Assembly: GCA_958510825.1 (NCBI GenBank)
Contig: OY294045.1
Span: 96,036,988-96,100,987 of the forward strand
From: Brachypterus glaber
Lineage: Eukaryota; Arthropoda; Insecta; Coleoptera; Kateretidae
Direction: 5' to 3'
Length of the DNA: 64,000 nucleotides
The notes beneath the pieces are model-generated. The model made no database searches. It was not told the origin of the DNA and saw nothing but the letters and a program-made list of their open reading frames with translations. The position numbers and the translations under genes are program-made. Below are positions 42,509 through 53,837 of the stretch, piece by piece; position 1 is the first letter of the stretch; each line of letters starts with the position of its first letter.

Positions 42509-42650
42509 TTTTTTGTTGCTTATTTTGATGTTTCTGGACGTTTCAGGAAAAAATAAAATTATTTCTCTATCACAATACTGCTTTTATGAGAAAGTAAAAA
42601 AGGCAAGCCTTGGTCTAGACCAAATCTTTAAAGATTGTCGTAAGACCTCC

Positions 42651-43465
42651 CAGACAGCACAAGGATGACTTAAAGAGATCCTAAAGATGTCGTACCTAGT
42701 CATTCAAGACTTCTTAAGAACGTCGGTTTTCGCCGTATATGCATCTTAAATTTAAGACATCTTTTTTAAGACGCCTTACTAACGCCTTGCACAGGCGACT
42801 TTACAACATAATATCCCCTCCCATTTACAGTGCTAGGTAAGGTAGTATTGATATCAAAAGCGTAATAAGAATTGGAATGAAAGGTAATCTGTTTGTCAAA
42901 AAAATATCTTAAAAAAATGTGATTTTTTTAATTTTTTTTTAAATTTTTTTTTCAGTTTTTTTTTTGAAAATTTCTTTTCTGAATTTTTTTAAATTTTTTC
43001 GTAAAAAAAATAAAAAAAAAGATTTTTTAATAGTTGATTGTAAAAATAAATAATAATAGTTAGTTTATTTTTAGCGATGAGTATCGACGTTAAGACATCT
43101 TATAGACATCATAATCAGATATCTTTTAAACATCCCTAAAAAGAAGTCCATAAGATATCCTTTTTATGTCTTTAGGCGTCCAGACATAATTAAGATCTAA
43201 AAAAGACGTCTTAAAGATATCATGTGCTGTCTGTTAATAATACTATAAATGATGAGTGTGATATTTTTAGTTTTTCTCTAGTTAGATTTAAAAATAAAAT
43301 AAAATATATTATGTGATATATTTCTTGTATTATATATGGTGATTTTTTTGATTATGTACAAACAAATATTATTATTGTAAAAAGGTTCTTCCGTAAATAA
43401 ATAAATAAATAAATAAAATAATTAAGATCTAAAAAAGACGTCTTTAAAATATCATGTACTGTCTG
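42651..43465. mobile_element. TIR element CAGACAGCAC with a retro-insertion near its right end
   Basis: Left end CAGACAGCACAAGGATGACT, right end GTGCTGTCTG. The last 46 bp occur twice (43188-43233 and 43420-43465, a few mismatches) around a 186 bp insert ending in (AAAT)n. This looks like a 5'-truncated retro-insertion with an unusually long duplication. No ORF. Confidence 0.7.
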
Positions 43466-43629
43466 GGCGAGTCTCGCAGAGCTCTTATCTCTATTAATTG
43501 GACTCCTAAATCGATCGGTAGTTTTGAAAGTTATCCCTATAGACATAGAGAATCAATATGGGGTTAAACGTTAATTTATTAGAGCTCTTAGGTAGAGCAA
43601 TAACTCACCAGATGTTGCAGGAAGGCAGT

Positions 43630-44040
43630 CCAATGGAGCTCTCTACAACTAGAATTATGAAACAAAAGACGTCTATCTATCTCTATCTCATTTGAGCTAC
43701 ACTTTCCAATCAACCAAATAAATACTGTATTTGTTTTTCATACAACAAATACAGTATTTATTTGGTTAGCCGGAGAGTGTAGCACTGAGCGCACGAACGA
43801 ACATAGCTAATGTGAATCTGTAGAATAAGATAATTCTACTAATTTAGATGGCGTCAGTAATTTCTTTAATAAAAATACTATAGTTACACTTTTCGCCCGG
43901 ACAAGTAAATATTGTATTTGTTCAACAAAGAACAAATACAGAATTTGTTTGGTTGGGTTGAAGTGGGAGTGTATGTATGTCTTCTATCCTTTTTGGGTAG
44001 AACTTTTGTCCCTGTCTAATCTAACGGGAGAAATCGCCAT
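43630..44040. mobile_element. MITE family 7, copy A
   Basis: About 410 bp, inverted copy at 55002-55399. Contains two internal hairpins: ACCAAATAAATACTGTATTT...AAATACAGTATTTATTTGGT (about 43722-43770), and TATTTGTTCAACAAAGAACAAATA near 43920. No ORF. Confidence 0.85.
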
Positions 44041-44524
44041 TCACGAATCCTAATGTCTAATTCTTGGAAGCTGTAAATCTACTATTTAGCAGACAGGACT
44101 GTCGGAGATATGTAGACATCGGATTTTAGCGAGTCGTGACGTCAAAATGCATAGCCGGGTACAATAAGTTAACAAAATTCATGTTAATTTTATAAACATG
44201 TTTAATATGTTGCCAAACTACTACGTTACCAAAGAAAATTATATAAATATTATGAAAATCCCGTAACGTTTTATTTAAGTAAAAGAAAGAAAAAAAAAAT
44301 ACCAATTCTGAAAATTATGATTTAGTTGGGCTCTTTAATAATCTAAATTTAATTTTATAGTATTGTGGCATGGTGGCTGGGTATTACTTTTACCAAGTTA
44401 AAAAAAAATCTGTCTGGCCAATCGTTTTCTATTCGCAATAAAAGGTCACGTGACTTTTTATAACTTGTAATTAAAATTAATTTTGTATTTTTTTACTTAC
44501 TTTAAATATTAAATTGTCCTTGCT

Positions 44525-44685
44525 CCTCATCTCCTTCATAGGGTTTTTGTATTCACATGTCAAAATATTAGTTTTTCTTTCCCAGGTTAAGTCTTTTTTA
44601 CAAAATATGCAGTGTAAAATATTGCCGTCGAACTCTAGTTCTGGATAATCTTCAATCCGCGATTTAACCGTAGTAACCCTAGTAG
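44525..44685 (-). pseudogene. Zinc-finger-like fragment (CGGBP1/hAT-type N-terminus?)
   Basis: Read on the minus strand, about 50 codons give YPELEFDGNILHCIFCKKDL and then an NILTCEYKNPM-like segment. A single C-x2-C in the context 'DG-x-hydrophobic-x-C-x2-C' resembles the N-terminal zinc finger of hAT-derived proteins such as CGGBP1. No start, no His pair in good register, and no downstream transposase. Probably a decayed fragment; assignment is tentative. Confidence 0.4.
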
Positions 44686-45377
44686 AAATTTAAGGTTAGA
44701 ACAACGTTGTTTATTTCCTCTAGAGGAAAGCTTAATCATAAATGGTATTATGCAGGAGAGTTTCAATCATGGCGTTTTCCCGGTAAAATGCATTGCCAAT
44801 CCTAAAAATTTTTATGTTTAATTTGAAAAGGGACTCTATGGTGATATAATAATGTTTAATTTTCTTATTAGGTTGGAAATATACTATTTATAAAGAAATT
44901 AAATCTGCTTAGAGAAAGAATTTTTGAAAACCGATATTACATTCAAAAGTTAACTTATAATTATAAGGTTTACATACCATAAGACAAAAAGATGGACAGA
45001 CAGATAGACATTTTTTTACTCTTTACACTTACCACCTCTAACTAGAATAGTTGTGCTCTTTTCCACACCACCCAGGAGGTAAAGCACTAGGTGCGTTACG
45101 GTTAACGTGCCGTTCCCGAGTGAGAAAACCTCAGTTCCCCTCTGAGGATCCCTCAGTAGGCCTATACACGTGGAGTATAATCTCGTCAGGCGACAATTTA
45201 ACATACACTATATATACCTAACCCTTGTATGACAACTGCCCACTTTGTAAGTTCGGTCTCACCGATGTCAGGGTTGGTACTACTCTCTCTTTCGAGATAC
45301 CTGGCGTGTATGGGAAAAGTCGACCATCCAGAGAGAACACCCCAAATGTCCGTCTGTCCCTTTGTCTTTTGTTCGCG
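44686..45377. other. No gene identified
   Basis: The part after about 45040 is GC-richer (GTTACGGTTAACGTGCC, CCTCTGAGGATCCCTC) than the surroundings but has stops in all frames within 90 codons. Possibly part of an element that includes the tandem repeat to its right. Confidence 0.3.
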
Positions 45378-45540
45378 GTTATCCTTTCCCCCTTGAGGGA
45401 ATTTTTGCGGATATTGACAACCTGTGCGTGTAACCCTAACTATCCATTCCCCCTTGAGGGAATTTTTGCTGATATTGACTACCTGTTCGTGTAACCCTGC
45501 CTATCCATTCCCCCTTAAGGGAATTGGTGCGGATTTTGGC
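45378..45540. repeat. Three tandem units of about 66 bp
   Basis: TTCCCCCTTGAGGGAATTTT, GATATTGAC, CGTGTAACCCT repeat three times. Each unit has a short palindrome TTCCCCCTTGAGGGAA. Confidence 0.9.
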
Positions 45541-45699
45541 TATTTAACTATATACTAAATTAAACCTAGGGGAAACTATGCCAACATCCCGGGTTCGTTT
45601 CCCGGGTGGGGGAAATTGGCTTGGCTGGAATGGAAAGAAAAAACCTTAACCTTAAAAAACTTACTGTTACTAGCTGTCAATTTTACCTTAAGGAACTTA

Positions 45700-46870
45700 C
45701 AAGTTCTGATTACACTGTCTGTAAAAGTTGTCCTTCAAAGATCTAAAAAATAAAATAACACATTATACATAAAAATTAAAACTTTAATTAAATCCTTCTT
45801 TCTGATATATCTGAAATAAATAATATTTACATATTAGTATTAATCTACCCCAGGTTATTCTACACGCCCCATGCTACCTTAAAAAACATACTATGTTATT
45901 ATATTAAGGATATTATCCTTAATGTTTATGTTTATAGGCCTATAAACTTTCAAAAACCTACAGTTAATATACCTAGCGTATTTTTGCATAAAACAATATG
46001 TAACTATCCTATAATTTTAATCTGATTGTAGATTAAAATTGTATTTATACCTGTAAAAAAAATAAATACCTGAAAAAAATATAACCAACGAAAATATCCT
46101 ATAAAACATATCAAAAAAAAAATACATAAAATAATAACATTATAAATAAAAAACACTTATATCCTGAAAAAAATATACATAAATATAACCAAAATTATTA
46201 TAAACAATATCCTTAACAATTAAAAAATATTAATATACCTAGTAAACTTTCAAATAAAAAGTAATATTACATTATAATGTAATTAATACCTGAAAAAAAA
46301 AATAATAAATGTTTAGAATATTTAACCTTTTTTGTTCAAAAAATACCTAATGCACAATATAGGCTATATATTATATATAGCATTATCTGAAAAAAAGAAA
46401 ATAATAAAACCAACATTGTATAATATAGTTCTTCATTATGGGGTTTCTATAGAACATAGAACCTTATCATTTTAACCAGGTGATATAATGCCTAAAAGAA
46501 AATATTAGTACCTGAAACAAATAAAATACATAAAATAAAAAATAATATCTGAAAAAAAATATATACATAAAAAAATATATGTGTGTAAAATAAGAACACA
46601 AACAACACAATAGAGTATATAATAAATATAGTTCTACATTATGGGGTTTCTGTAGAACATAGAACCTTATCATTTTAACCCAGTGATATAATGCATAAAA
46701 GAAAATAATAGTACCTGAAAGAATATATAAAAATAAAATATATAAAAGAATACCTGCAATAAAAAATAATACCTGAAAAAAAATATATAAAAAAATATAT
46801 GTGTGTAAAATAAGAACACAAACAACACATTAATAAGAACAATGTTCTTTTTTGATTAAACTGTAAAAAA
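45700..46870. repeat. AT-rich block with ACCTGAAAAAAA-type tandem repeats
   Basis: Low-complexity. A unit of roughly 200 bp (CATAGAACCTTATCATTTTA, GTGTGTAAAATAAGAACACA) is present twice (about 46420-46620 and 46625-46830). No gene. Confidence 0.7.
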
Positions 46871-46881
46871 ATATTTATAAC

Positions 46882-47103
46882 ACCGAGGTGACTTCTGACG
46901 GGGTAGGATGACTTCGGACACTTTTTCTCAAAATCTTCTGAACCAAAGCACGTGTGTAAAAGTTGTGGGGTTGTGTGCTCAAGTTGTGGGGTTCATTTCC
47001 ACAACTTTTACACACAAACGCACAACCTTTACACACGTGCTTTGGTTCAGAATATTTTGCGAAAAAATGTCCGAAGTCACCTACTCCGTCCGAAGTCACC
47101 TCA
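46882..47103. repeat. 222 bp hairpin
   Basis: GAGGTGACTTC and GAAGTCACCTC at the ends; arms share CTGAACCAAAGCACGTGTGT and complement. Four overlapping open frames across it are by-products. Confidence 0.9.
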
Positions 47104-47322
47104 GTTGATGGTACCTGTAAAAAATATTATTATATTAGGCTCTTTACTCTTGGCGGTTTTAGATTCCAAACTATTTTGCTTTTGTGCCTTATATTAACTG
47201 TGCCTTTGGGCACAACTCTTCTATTAGCACTACTTCCACTTCCGTTGTTTTCATTGCAGTTAAAAACAAACTCACATAGATCTTGTCTATATCCTATAAC
47301 ATATTAGTGTTAATTACCTATA

Positions 47323-48025
47323 GTCCAGTCAAATAATAAATTTAAATTGCAATAAATATACATGGGCTGATACTTTAATGGGTACTAGTGCATAGTAGCA
47401 GAACACTCCTGTTAATTTTTCACTGGATGATTTGCGTAAGAGGTGTCCGATATCTTGAATTTTAGGGGTGAGTTGCTTAATATGCATCTAGCGATAAAAA
47501 TGCATATATCCAATTTTGTTAAGGAGGAAATTTCCAACAATTTTTATCATCATCATAGTACGGTTACAGAGGGCGCAACCGCCCACTGTAACCGTAACAA
47601 AATACTTATGAAAAAGCATAACATATAATACTTCAAGAGCTACAAGTTTGCTCATAACCACTATTATCCTTCGATGAATAATTTGGCTGAAAAATCGAAA
47701 AAAACAATTTCACCCCCAACATTGCCATTTTTAAATATTTATAACTCGATTGTTATTAATATAATAAAAAAATTATCTAAACAAAAATTGTTGAAAATTT
47801 TCTACTTAACAAAATTAGTTATATGCATTTTTATCGTAAGATGCATATTTAGCGAGATAACCGCACTCACCCCTAAAATTTAAGATAGCGGACATCCCTT
47901 ACGCAAATCACCCGGTGAAAAACTAACAGGAGTGTTCTGCTACTATGCACTACTACCCATTAAAGTATCAGCCCATGTAAATTTATTGCAATTTAACATA
48001 GGAATTTTTCGTTATTTGACTGGAC
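47323..48025. mobile_element. TA-flanked foldback MITE, 703 bp
   Basis: TIRs GTCCAGTCAAATAA / TTATTTGACTGGAC flanked by TA (47321-47322, 48026-48027). Arms of about 200 bp (ATGGGCTGATACTTTAATGG). The centre has a smaller hairpin ACGGTTACAG...CTGTAACCGT (about 47562-47602). Confidence 0.88.
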
Positions 48026-48027
48026 TA

Positions 48028-48543
48028 CTAGGTTTTCTTCCTGTACTGTCTCTGTTTATATGACTGACTTCTCCAGCTTATGTAGTTCTGTAACAAAAAG
48101 ATTTAGTTTAAAAAAATTACCTCAAAATAACCGAGATCAAAGTTAAATAACAGTTTAAATAAAATAACTTAACAAGTTATTAATACGTTTTTGGACGTTA
48201 AATCAGTATCGGACTGGCGGATGGGATTTTTTTTTATAAAAATCGGGCTTAATATTGGTCGTATAACAAAAATTCGTTTTTATAGGTTTTTATATTTTTA
48301 AGTACTTTTACGAAAAAGAGTAATATGAAACTAATCCGTATTTAATATAAGAGTTTAACAGCGACCATATTTAAAAGTTCACAAAAAATGTATGAGGTGG
48401 ACTCCGTAAGATATAGAAATCTATTATTTGCCGCAATTATACATGAGACTGATAGAATTCTATAGTGCACGGATCCGCCAGTAGTGTCATCTCGTCAAAA
48501 AAATTAATTTAAAAATAAACTTTTAAATATAGCCGCCGTTAAA
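48028..48543. other. No gene seen
   Basis: AT-rich spacer. Confidence 0.3.
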
Positions 48544-48687
48544 GGCTTAATTTACATCATGGGTACTATATTTTAAGTCCAGGTACTTTTTATCTACCTA
48601 TCTCTGTTTACAAAATGCTATAAACAAAGATAGGTAGACAAAAAGTACCTGGACTTAAAATATAGAACCCATGGTGTAAACTAAGCC
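48544..48687. repeat. 144 bp near-perfect hairpin
   Basis: Arms of about 65 bp (GGCTTAATTTACATCATGGG on the left, its near-complement ending GTGTAAACTAAGCC), small loop. Confidence 0.9.
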
Positions 48688-48712
48688 AAAGTGCACCTAA
48701 TAGTGCACTTTG

Positions 48713-48942
48713 GGAACGTTTAAGTATTACGTAACGCAAATTGTACCAAAATTCATACACTTCATACCCCGGTTCTCGCGTTATTATACGTTATAGAGAT
48801 TTCATATTTTGGCTACCCCCCTAACACACCCCCTATTTGGGGGGGGGGTAGCCAATCTCTATAACGTATAATAACGCGAGAACCGGGGTATGAAGTGTAT
48901 GAATTTTGTTACAATTTGCGTTACGTAATACTTGAACCTTCC
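48713..48942. mobile_element. MITE family 8, copy A
   Basis: TIRs GGAACGTTTAAGTATTACGT and its near-complement ending ATACTTGAACCTTCC; arms of over 100 bp almost perfect around a G9 run. Copy B is at 49197, and a half at about 38117. Confidence 0.88.
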
Positions 48943-49109
48943 TTTTATAATAAATACTATATTTAAAAATATTTCAAAAAGTAACTGTTTTATTTATTCA
49001 CAAGTCCACAATTAAACCCAAAAAAAAATAAATAAAATTTAATAATAATGAAAATTCTAATCCAAAATAACACAGCCACACAAAAAAAAGGTCCGGATTT
49101 TTTTTTGGA

Positions 49110-49450
49110 GACCATTTTATTCCTATGTATTTTGAGGAACCTCATCCAATTAGTTAGTAACCTCAAAAAACCTTATTTTCGAGTAAAACGACCATAAGGG
49201 AACGTTCAAGTATTACGTACGCTTCTAGGGGGGGGGTCATTTTGGAGTATTACGCCCATGTTAATGGTATATGAAAATAGCGTTACAGGGGGGGGGGGGG
49301 GTGTCCAAAATGATCAAAATTTGCGTTACGTAATACTTGAACGTTCCTTAACATTTTTTGAGTTTATCTCCAAAACTAATCGGATGAGTTGCTATTTTGA
49401 CCTCAAATTCGGGTTCAGCTCCATAAAATACACGGTACACTTTTTTTTGT
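49110..49450. mobile_element. Inverted repeat interrupted by MITE family 8 copy B (49197-49349)
   Basis: Inner element: AGGGAACGTTCAAGTATTAC / GTAATACTTGAACGTTCCTT with G8 and G12 runs. The outer sequence pairs across it (CCTCATCCAATTAGTTAG near 49141 with CTAATCGGATGAGTTG near 49377), showing nesting. Confidence 0.75.
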
Positions 49451-49499
49451 GTGGCTGTGTAATTAAAAATTGTTCAAAATCGTTTTAAAATTACTTACA

Positions 49500-50890
49500 T
49501 TTACTCGCGGTTTAAAAATTATTCCTAAATACACTATAGTATCATAAAAAAAAACACACAAAACATACACTAATACTGTTTAGAACAAGGTTTAGAACAA
49601 AAAACAAACAAAAACGGTCCACTTTATTCGGCAGACTGTAATGAAATGACTAAAATATTTAGTTTACAATGGCACTTGTTAAAAAATTACATAACATTAT
49701 CATATGAGTCAGGATTATCGTTGCCGATTTTATTATAATAAACTTTAGAAAGTTTTGTGCAATGATACCGCTCAAAATGGGGGCCCACTTGGGCATGCTC
49801 AGCTGCAGCTTAATTTCGATATTTCAGCTGTCGTAAATTGCCCCTCCCCATTTAAAAATTTTCCGTTCCCCAAAGTTACTCATAATTGCTCAAAGTTAAA
49901 AAATATTTATCTTAATAACACTGGTCTACAAAAAAAGAAAAAAAAATCTTCTCCAAAAACCAAAACCTATCATATTATTATTTACGCATATGCGTTAAGT
50001 ATTTTTGTGTGCTGATGAATCCGAAAAAGTTTACTTTTTTAGGCACGTATAACCAATGTCTAATAAAAACCGGGATTTACTCGAAATCTACGCGGTAGAA
50101 AGTTTTTTAAATTGAAAATTCGGTTTCAGCACACAAAAATACTTAAGGCATGATAGGTTTAGTCCTTGGAGAAGACTTTTTTTTTTGTAGACCAGTGTAA
50201 TCAAAATTACTTACACTCGCGGTTGAAAAATTATTTCTAAGTAGTCCGACAAGCCATATATAGTTAGTGTAAAAACACAAAACATACACTAACAACGTTT
50301 AGAACTAAAAACACAAGAAAAAACACGGAACGATCCACTTCATTCGGCAGACTGTAATGAAATGAACAAGATTAAATTTAGAATGCCTTTTGTTAAAAAA
50401 TTACATAACATTATCATATGAGTCAGAAATATCATTGTTGAATTTATTATAATAAATGTTAGGAAGTTTTGTGTAGTGTTATCGCTCAAAATGGGGGCTC
50501 ACTTGGGCAGATTAATTTTAAGATTTCAGCTGTGCAAATGAAAAATAAATATCTTAATAATCAAAATTACTTACATATACTCGTGGTTGAAAAACAATTC
50601 ATAATAATCCGATATAGTGTGAAAATACAAAACGTACACTAACACTGTTTAGAACTAAAAACACACAAAAAATCACGAAAGATCCACCTCATTCGGCAGA
50701 CTGTAATGAAGTGACTAAAGGATTTAATGTGAATGCCTTTTATTAAAAAATTACATAACATTATTATAAATACAGAAATACGGTTGCCAAATCTATTTTT
50801 TTTCGAGCGTTTTAAGTTCTTTATTGTTAGTGGCACCTCCCCAAAATGGGGGCCCATTTGGGCAGATTAATTTTGAGATTTCAGCCACAA
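49500..50890. repeat. Three tandem units of about 330-350 bp
   Basis: Shared landmarks: TTACTCGCGGTT, CATACACTAA, ATTCGGCAGACTGTAATGAA, AAAATTACATAACATTAT, CTCAAAATGGGGGC. Units begin about 49500, 50215 and 50570; the first is followed by the insertion at 49919. Satellite-like; no ORF. Confidence 0.85.
49919..50197. mobile_element. PIF/Harbinger-type MITE, 279 bp
   Basis: Ends CACTGGTCTACAAAAAA and TTTTTTGTAGACCAGTG, flanked by TAA (49916-49918, 50198-50200). The next tandem unit of the host satellite shows the empty site (CTTAATAATCAAAATTAC at 50551-50568), confirming the 3 bp TAA duplication characteristic of PIF/Harbinger. Confidence 0.85.
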
Positions 50891-50925
50891 AGACTTATAC
50901 AGCAATTTTACCACTATAGCACCAC

Positions 50926-50975
50926 CCTGCTGAAAATGACGGGTCTGGGCGGGTATAAATGGTGCATAAACCCAA
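50926..50975. repeat. Fragment of the 22105-22239 hairpin family
   Basis: Matches one arm (CTGAAAATGACGGGTCTGGG, TATAAATGGTGCA). Confidence 0.85.
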
Positions 50976-51044
50976 GGGCGTATATGAGGGGGGTAATGGG
51001 GGTAATTACCTCCCCCCCATAAGCGTGGGCGCTAATTTTGTTTG

Positions 51045-51240
51045 CAGGTCGCCAAGTTTGGTAGAAACCGTCAGGGACACAGTTTTTTTTCTTGTTGGTA
51101 TTTTTTTGGGCGCCAAGTTTGGTAGAAACCGTCAGGGACAAAGCTTTTGTCTTAGGGTATTTTTTTGGGCGCTGTCATTTTTTTGTAAGGGTGCCACGAT
51201 TGGTAGAAACCGTCCAGTACAACGCTTTTTTTCTTGTGGT
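51045..51240. repeat. Minisatellite with unit GCCAAGTTTGGTAGAAACCG, block 2
   Basis: Three units of about 75 bp similar to 37625-37860. Open frames over it are repeat-derived. Confidence 0.85.
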
Positions 51241-51390
51241 GTTTTTTGGGGGGCTTTTTTTTGTAGGCGCACAAAGGTTTATTTTAGGGTGTTTTTTCTT
51301 TTGCTAGAGGCACCAAATTTGAGGCTTGAAATGCCGGCCCTGGGTATTACCCCCACCATAGAAGAAAAAGATCTACGCCCTTGCTATTTT

Positions 51391-51477
51391 TTGTGTCCGG
51401 TAAGTTCACCGAAACCTAAAACTATTTTACTATACCTGGAATTTTAATAATGGGGCCGGTGGACTTACCGGACAAAC
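51391..51477. repeat. Hairpin TGTGTCCGGTAAGTTCACCG
   Basis: Left TTTGTGTCCGGTAAGTTCACC pairs with GGTGGACTTACCGGACAAA-type right arm. The left part recurs at 52305-52370. Confidence 0.8.
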
Positions 51478-51717
51478 GAATTCTTATATTTTTTTTTAAC
51501 CCATAAAAAGTACTTAACTTAAATAGTTTTTGCAAAAAAAATTGCGGATTACTCACAAATTAGCGAGAAATTAATAAAAAAAAGTAAATTTTTAAAACAA
51601 AGAGGGATTTTAATCGCATTTCACTTTAAGTTGGTACAATTTTAAGTTAATAAACAGCGTTGTCAGTTTGTACATTTATTTAATTTAAAATAATAGTACA
51701 AATTTTAACAAAAAATG

Positions 51718-51945
51718 CAATGTTAACGTAAAACAACTTCCTCCATTAAAAAAAACCCAAACAACACAAAACCAACGTAAACCAACTTCTCCCATTAAAA
51801 AAAAAATACCAAAAGAGCAAACTACCAAACCAAACCATTGTTAACGTAAACCAACGCTTCCCATTAAAAAAAAAAACACCAAACCAGCAAACTACCAAAC
51901 CAAACCATTGTTAACGTAAACCAACGTTAACGTAAACCAACGTCC
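51718..51945. repeat. Tandem repeat, unit about 85 bp
   Basis: TTAACGTAAACCAAC, CCCATTAAAAAAAA and CAAACTACCAAACCAAACCA repeated about three times. Confidence 0.85.
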
Positions 51946-52379
51946 ATTAAATTCTAACAAAACAAAAAACTGAATTTTACGCACCTAATTATATTTAAAA
52001 CAGTAAGTTTTAGTAATAAAACCAAAAATCAGTGCAAAAATATTGTTAATTTTTCAAACAAGAAATCATTCCGAATAATACAAGAAAACACTTTAAATCA
52101 AAATTAAAATCTGACAACGCCGCATCTCTGTACACACGTGAAATATGTCAGCAATATTATGGCGGTTCATAAAATTAATTATTTACCATTTTTTTCCATG
52201 TAAGTTATTTTTTAGTAATAAAACAACGTTTTCCGCATCTAATTTTATTTATAGTTGTTAATTTTAGTACCACAGTGAAAAATTAGTTCAAAACTAGTCC
52301 TATTTTTTGTGTCCGGTAAGTTCACCGAAACCTTTAATAATTTTTATCTGGAAAATACCTGGAATTTAAGTCAATTTTT

Positions 52380-52714
52380 GGTGGGAACTGTACGTCGGAC
52401 GTACAAATTGGCTCTTTCTATTTAATTCACATCGCTAGATGGATTGACCCTATATGTTTTTCTAACCTGCCATCTAGCGACAGTAACATAAACCTAAATA
52501 AAACCAAGCTTTCTATAACATAAAATTAGTTCTAGCTTTAACCGCAAGATGTCAGCACTAGGCTAAATAGTGGCAAAGACCAGCTGTCAAAAGATTTGGC
52601 CCCGTGTAAGAGTCGCATTGCGGTGTCGTATTAATGTGAATTTTAAGTTAAAACGTTATTTATTCTTAAATAAAACCTAGTTAAAGTGATAAAGTGTTTT
52701 ATGTGCATATTGAA
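52380..52714 (+). promoter_or_regulatory. Upstream region / 5' UTR of SCaMC
   Basis: Less repetitive than its surroundings. I could not define a transcription start. An ATG at 52701 in another frame, with weak context, overlaps the start of the main CDS and would act as an overlapping upstream ORF if the transcript includes it. An in-frame stop (52682) precedes the chosen start. Confidence 0.4.
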
Positions 52715-52909
52715 ATGCCAAATAGAGCAAAAAGTGATGACTCAGTGCCCGTACTCCCATCTCACTACCTACATGAATTACCCCAAGAAGATGAGGAAAG
52801 GCTGGGAAAACTATTTACCAATCTTGATAAAGATGGAAATGGCAAAATTGATATTCATGATCTTTCCACTGCTCTTAGGGAGCATGGCCTTCATCATAGT
52901 TACGCAGAA
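52715..52909 (+). CDS. SCaMC: SCaMC coding exon 1: N-terminus and EF-hand 1
   Basis: 65 complete codons from ATG 52715 to a consensus donor (GCAGAA|GTGAGT). The protein is the short calcium-binding mitochondrial carrier (ATP-Mg/phosphate carrier, SLC25A24/25 type) of the inner mitochondrial membrane, whose N-terminal EF-hand module faces the intermembrane space and gates transport by Ca2+. This exon gives a 25-residue leader and EF-hand 1: the loop DKDGNGKIDIHD (residues 38-49) has D, D, N, K, D at positions 1, 3, 5, 7, 9 but Asp rather than Glu at position 12. The start is chosen because it is the first ATG in frame after a stop. Phase-0 junction with exon 2. Confidence 0.88.
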
Positions 52910-53179
52910 GTGAGTTTACAAACTTTTTCTTTTCCTTCGTACCATTCAAAGTTCTTACTTGTACACTAATTTGCACGATTATTTGATAAAATAATGATAA
53001 TGTTGCTATAAATTACAAATTAAAATGTGGGCAGAGAGATAAAATTTGCCATAGATAAGTATTGTTACTTGTCTATGATAATGTTTTGTCGAGAAGCTAA
53101 TTGGGTCATATTTGAATTTTTATTTGCATATATTTAAGTAATTGGTTGACCTAAACACGCGACATAACATTTCATTATA

Positions 53180-53835
53180 CAGAGCGGTCCAAAAGTCACC
53201 CCCCCCCCTCTTAACTTAACTTTTGAACCATCGACAAATTTGGAACTGAAATAAGACAACTTAAACTATCTTTTAGCATATATTTGATATTTTCAGCTCT
53301 TAAAATGTGACAAGGGGGGCATGGGGGGACATTTTTTAAATGGAAAGGGGGGTTGTGTGATACATCATTTTAAAGCTTATAAAATTCTCTATTTAAACTA
53401 ACATTTTTAAATTTTTAAAAAATGTTTATTAAGGTTTTGATTTTTCAATTTTTTGTGCTAAAACATTCGATTTTTTAAGTTTTTTTTTTTATAAATTTTT
53501 ATGTATGTCAACTAAAATTTTTTTTATGATGTTAATAGGCATTTTTAAAAAATTATTTGTTTTTAGAGGAATTTTCAACCCCATTTTAAACCCAATTTTT
53601 TTTTTTAATTTAAAAATATGGAGTTAAATGGAGAATTTTATAAGCTTTAAAATGATGTTATACACAATCCCCCTTTCCATTTAAAAAAATATGCCCACGT
53701 TTTAAGAGCTGAAAGTATTAAATATATGCCAAAAGATAGTTTAAGTTGTCTTATTTAAAAGATCCAAATTTGAAGTCGATATCTCAACTCGTTCAAAAGT
53801 TAAAAGGGGGGGGGGGTGACTTTTCGACCGCACTG
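53180..53835. mobile_element. Tc1/mariner-type MITE, family 1, copy B (656 bp)
   Basis: Ends CAGAGCGGTCCAAAAGTC and GACTTTTCGACCGCACTG, flanked by TA. Same C/G runs and interior as copies A and C. Confidence 0.92.
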
Positions 53836-53837
53836 TA

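Noticed and set aside
45588..45612. GGGTTCGTTTCCCGGG resembling a tRNA B box
   Set aside because: No A box at the right distance and no cloverleaf could be drawn; the motif is a simple palindrome (CCCGGGTTCGTTTCCCGGG). Not called as tRNA or SINE.
46875..47307. Several overlapping short frames on both strands
   Set aside because: They lie on a hairpin (46882-47103); the sequence symmetry produces paired frames.
50959..51447. 162-codon frame
   Set aside because: Built over tandem GCCAAGTTTGGTAGAAACCG units; Phe/Gly-rich low-complexity content, with no start context or splice evidence.
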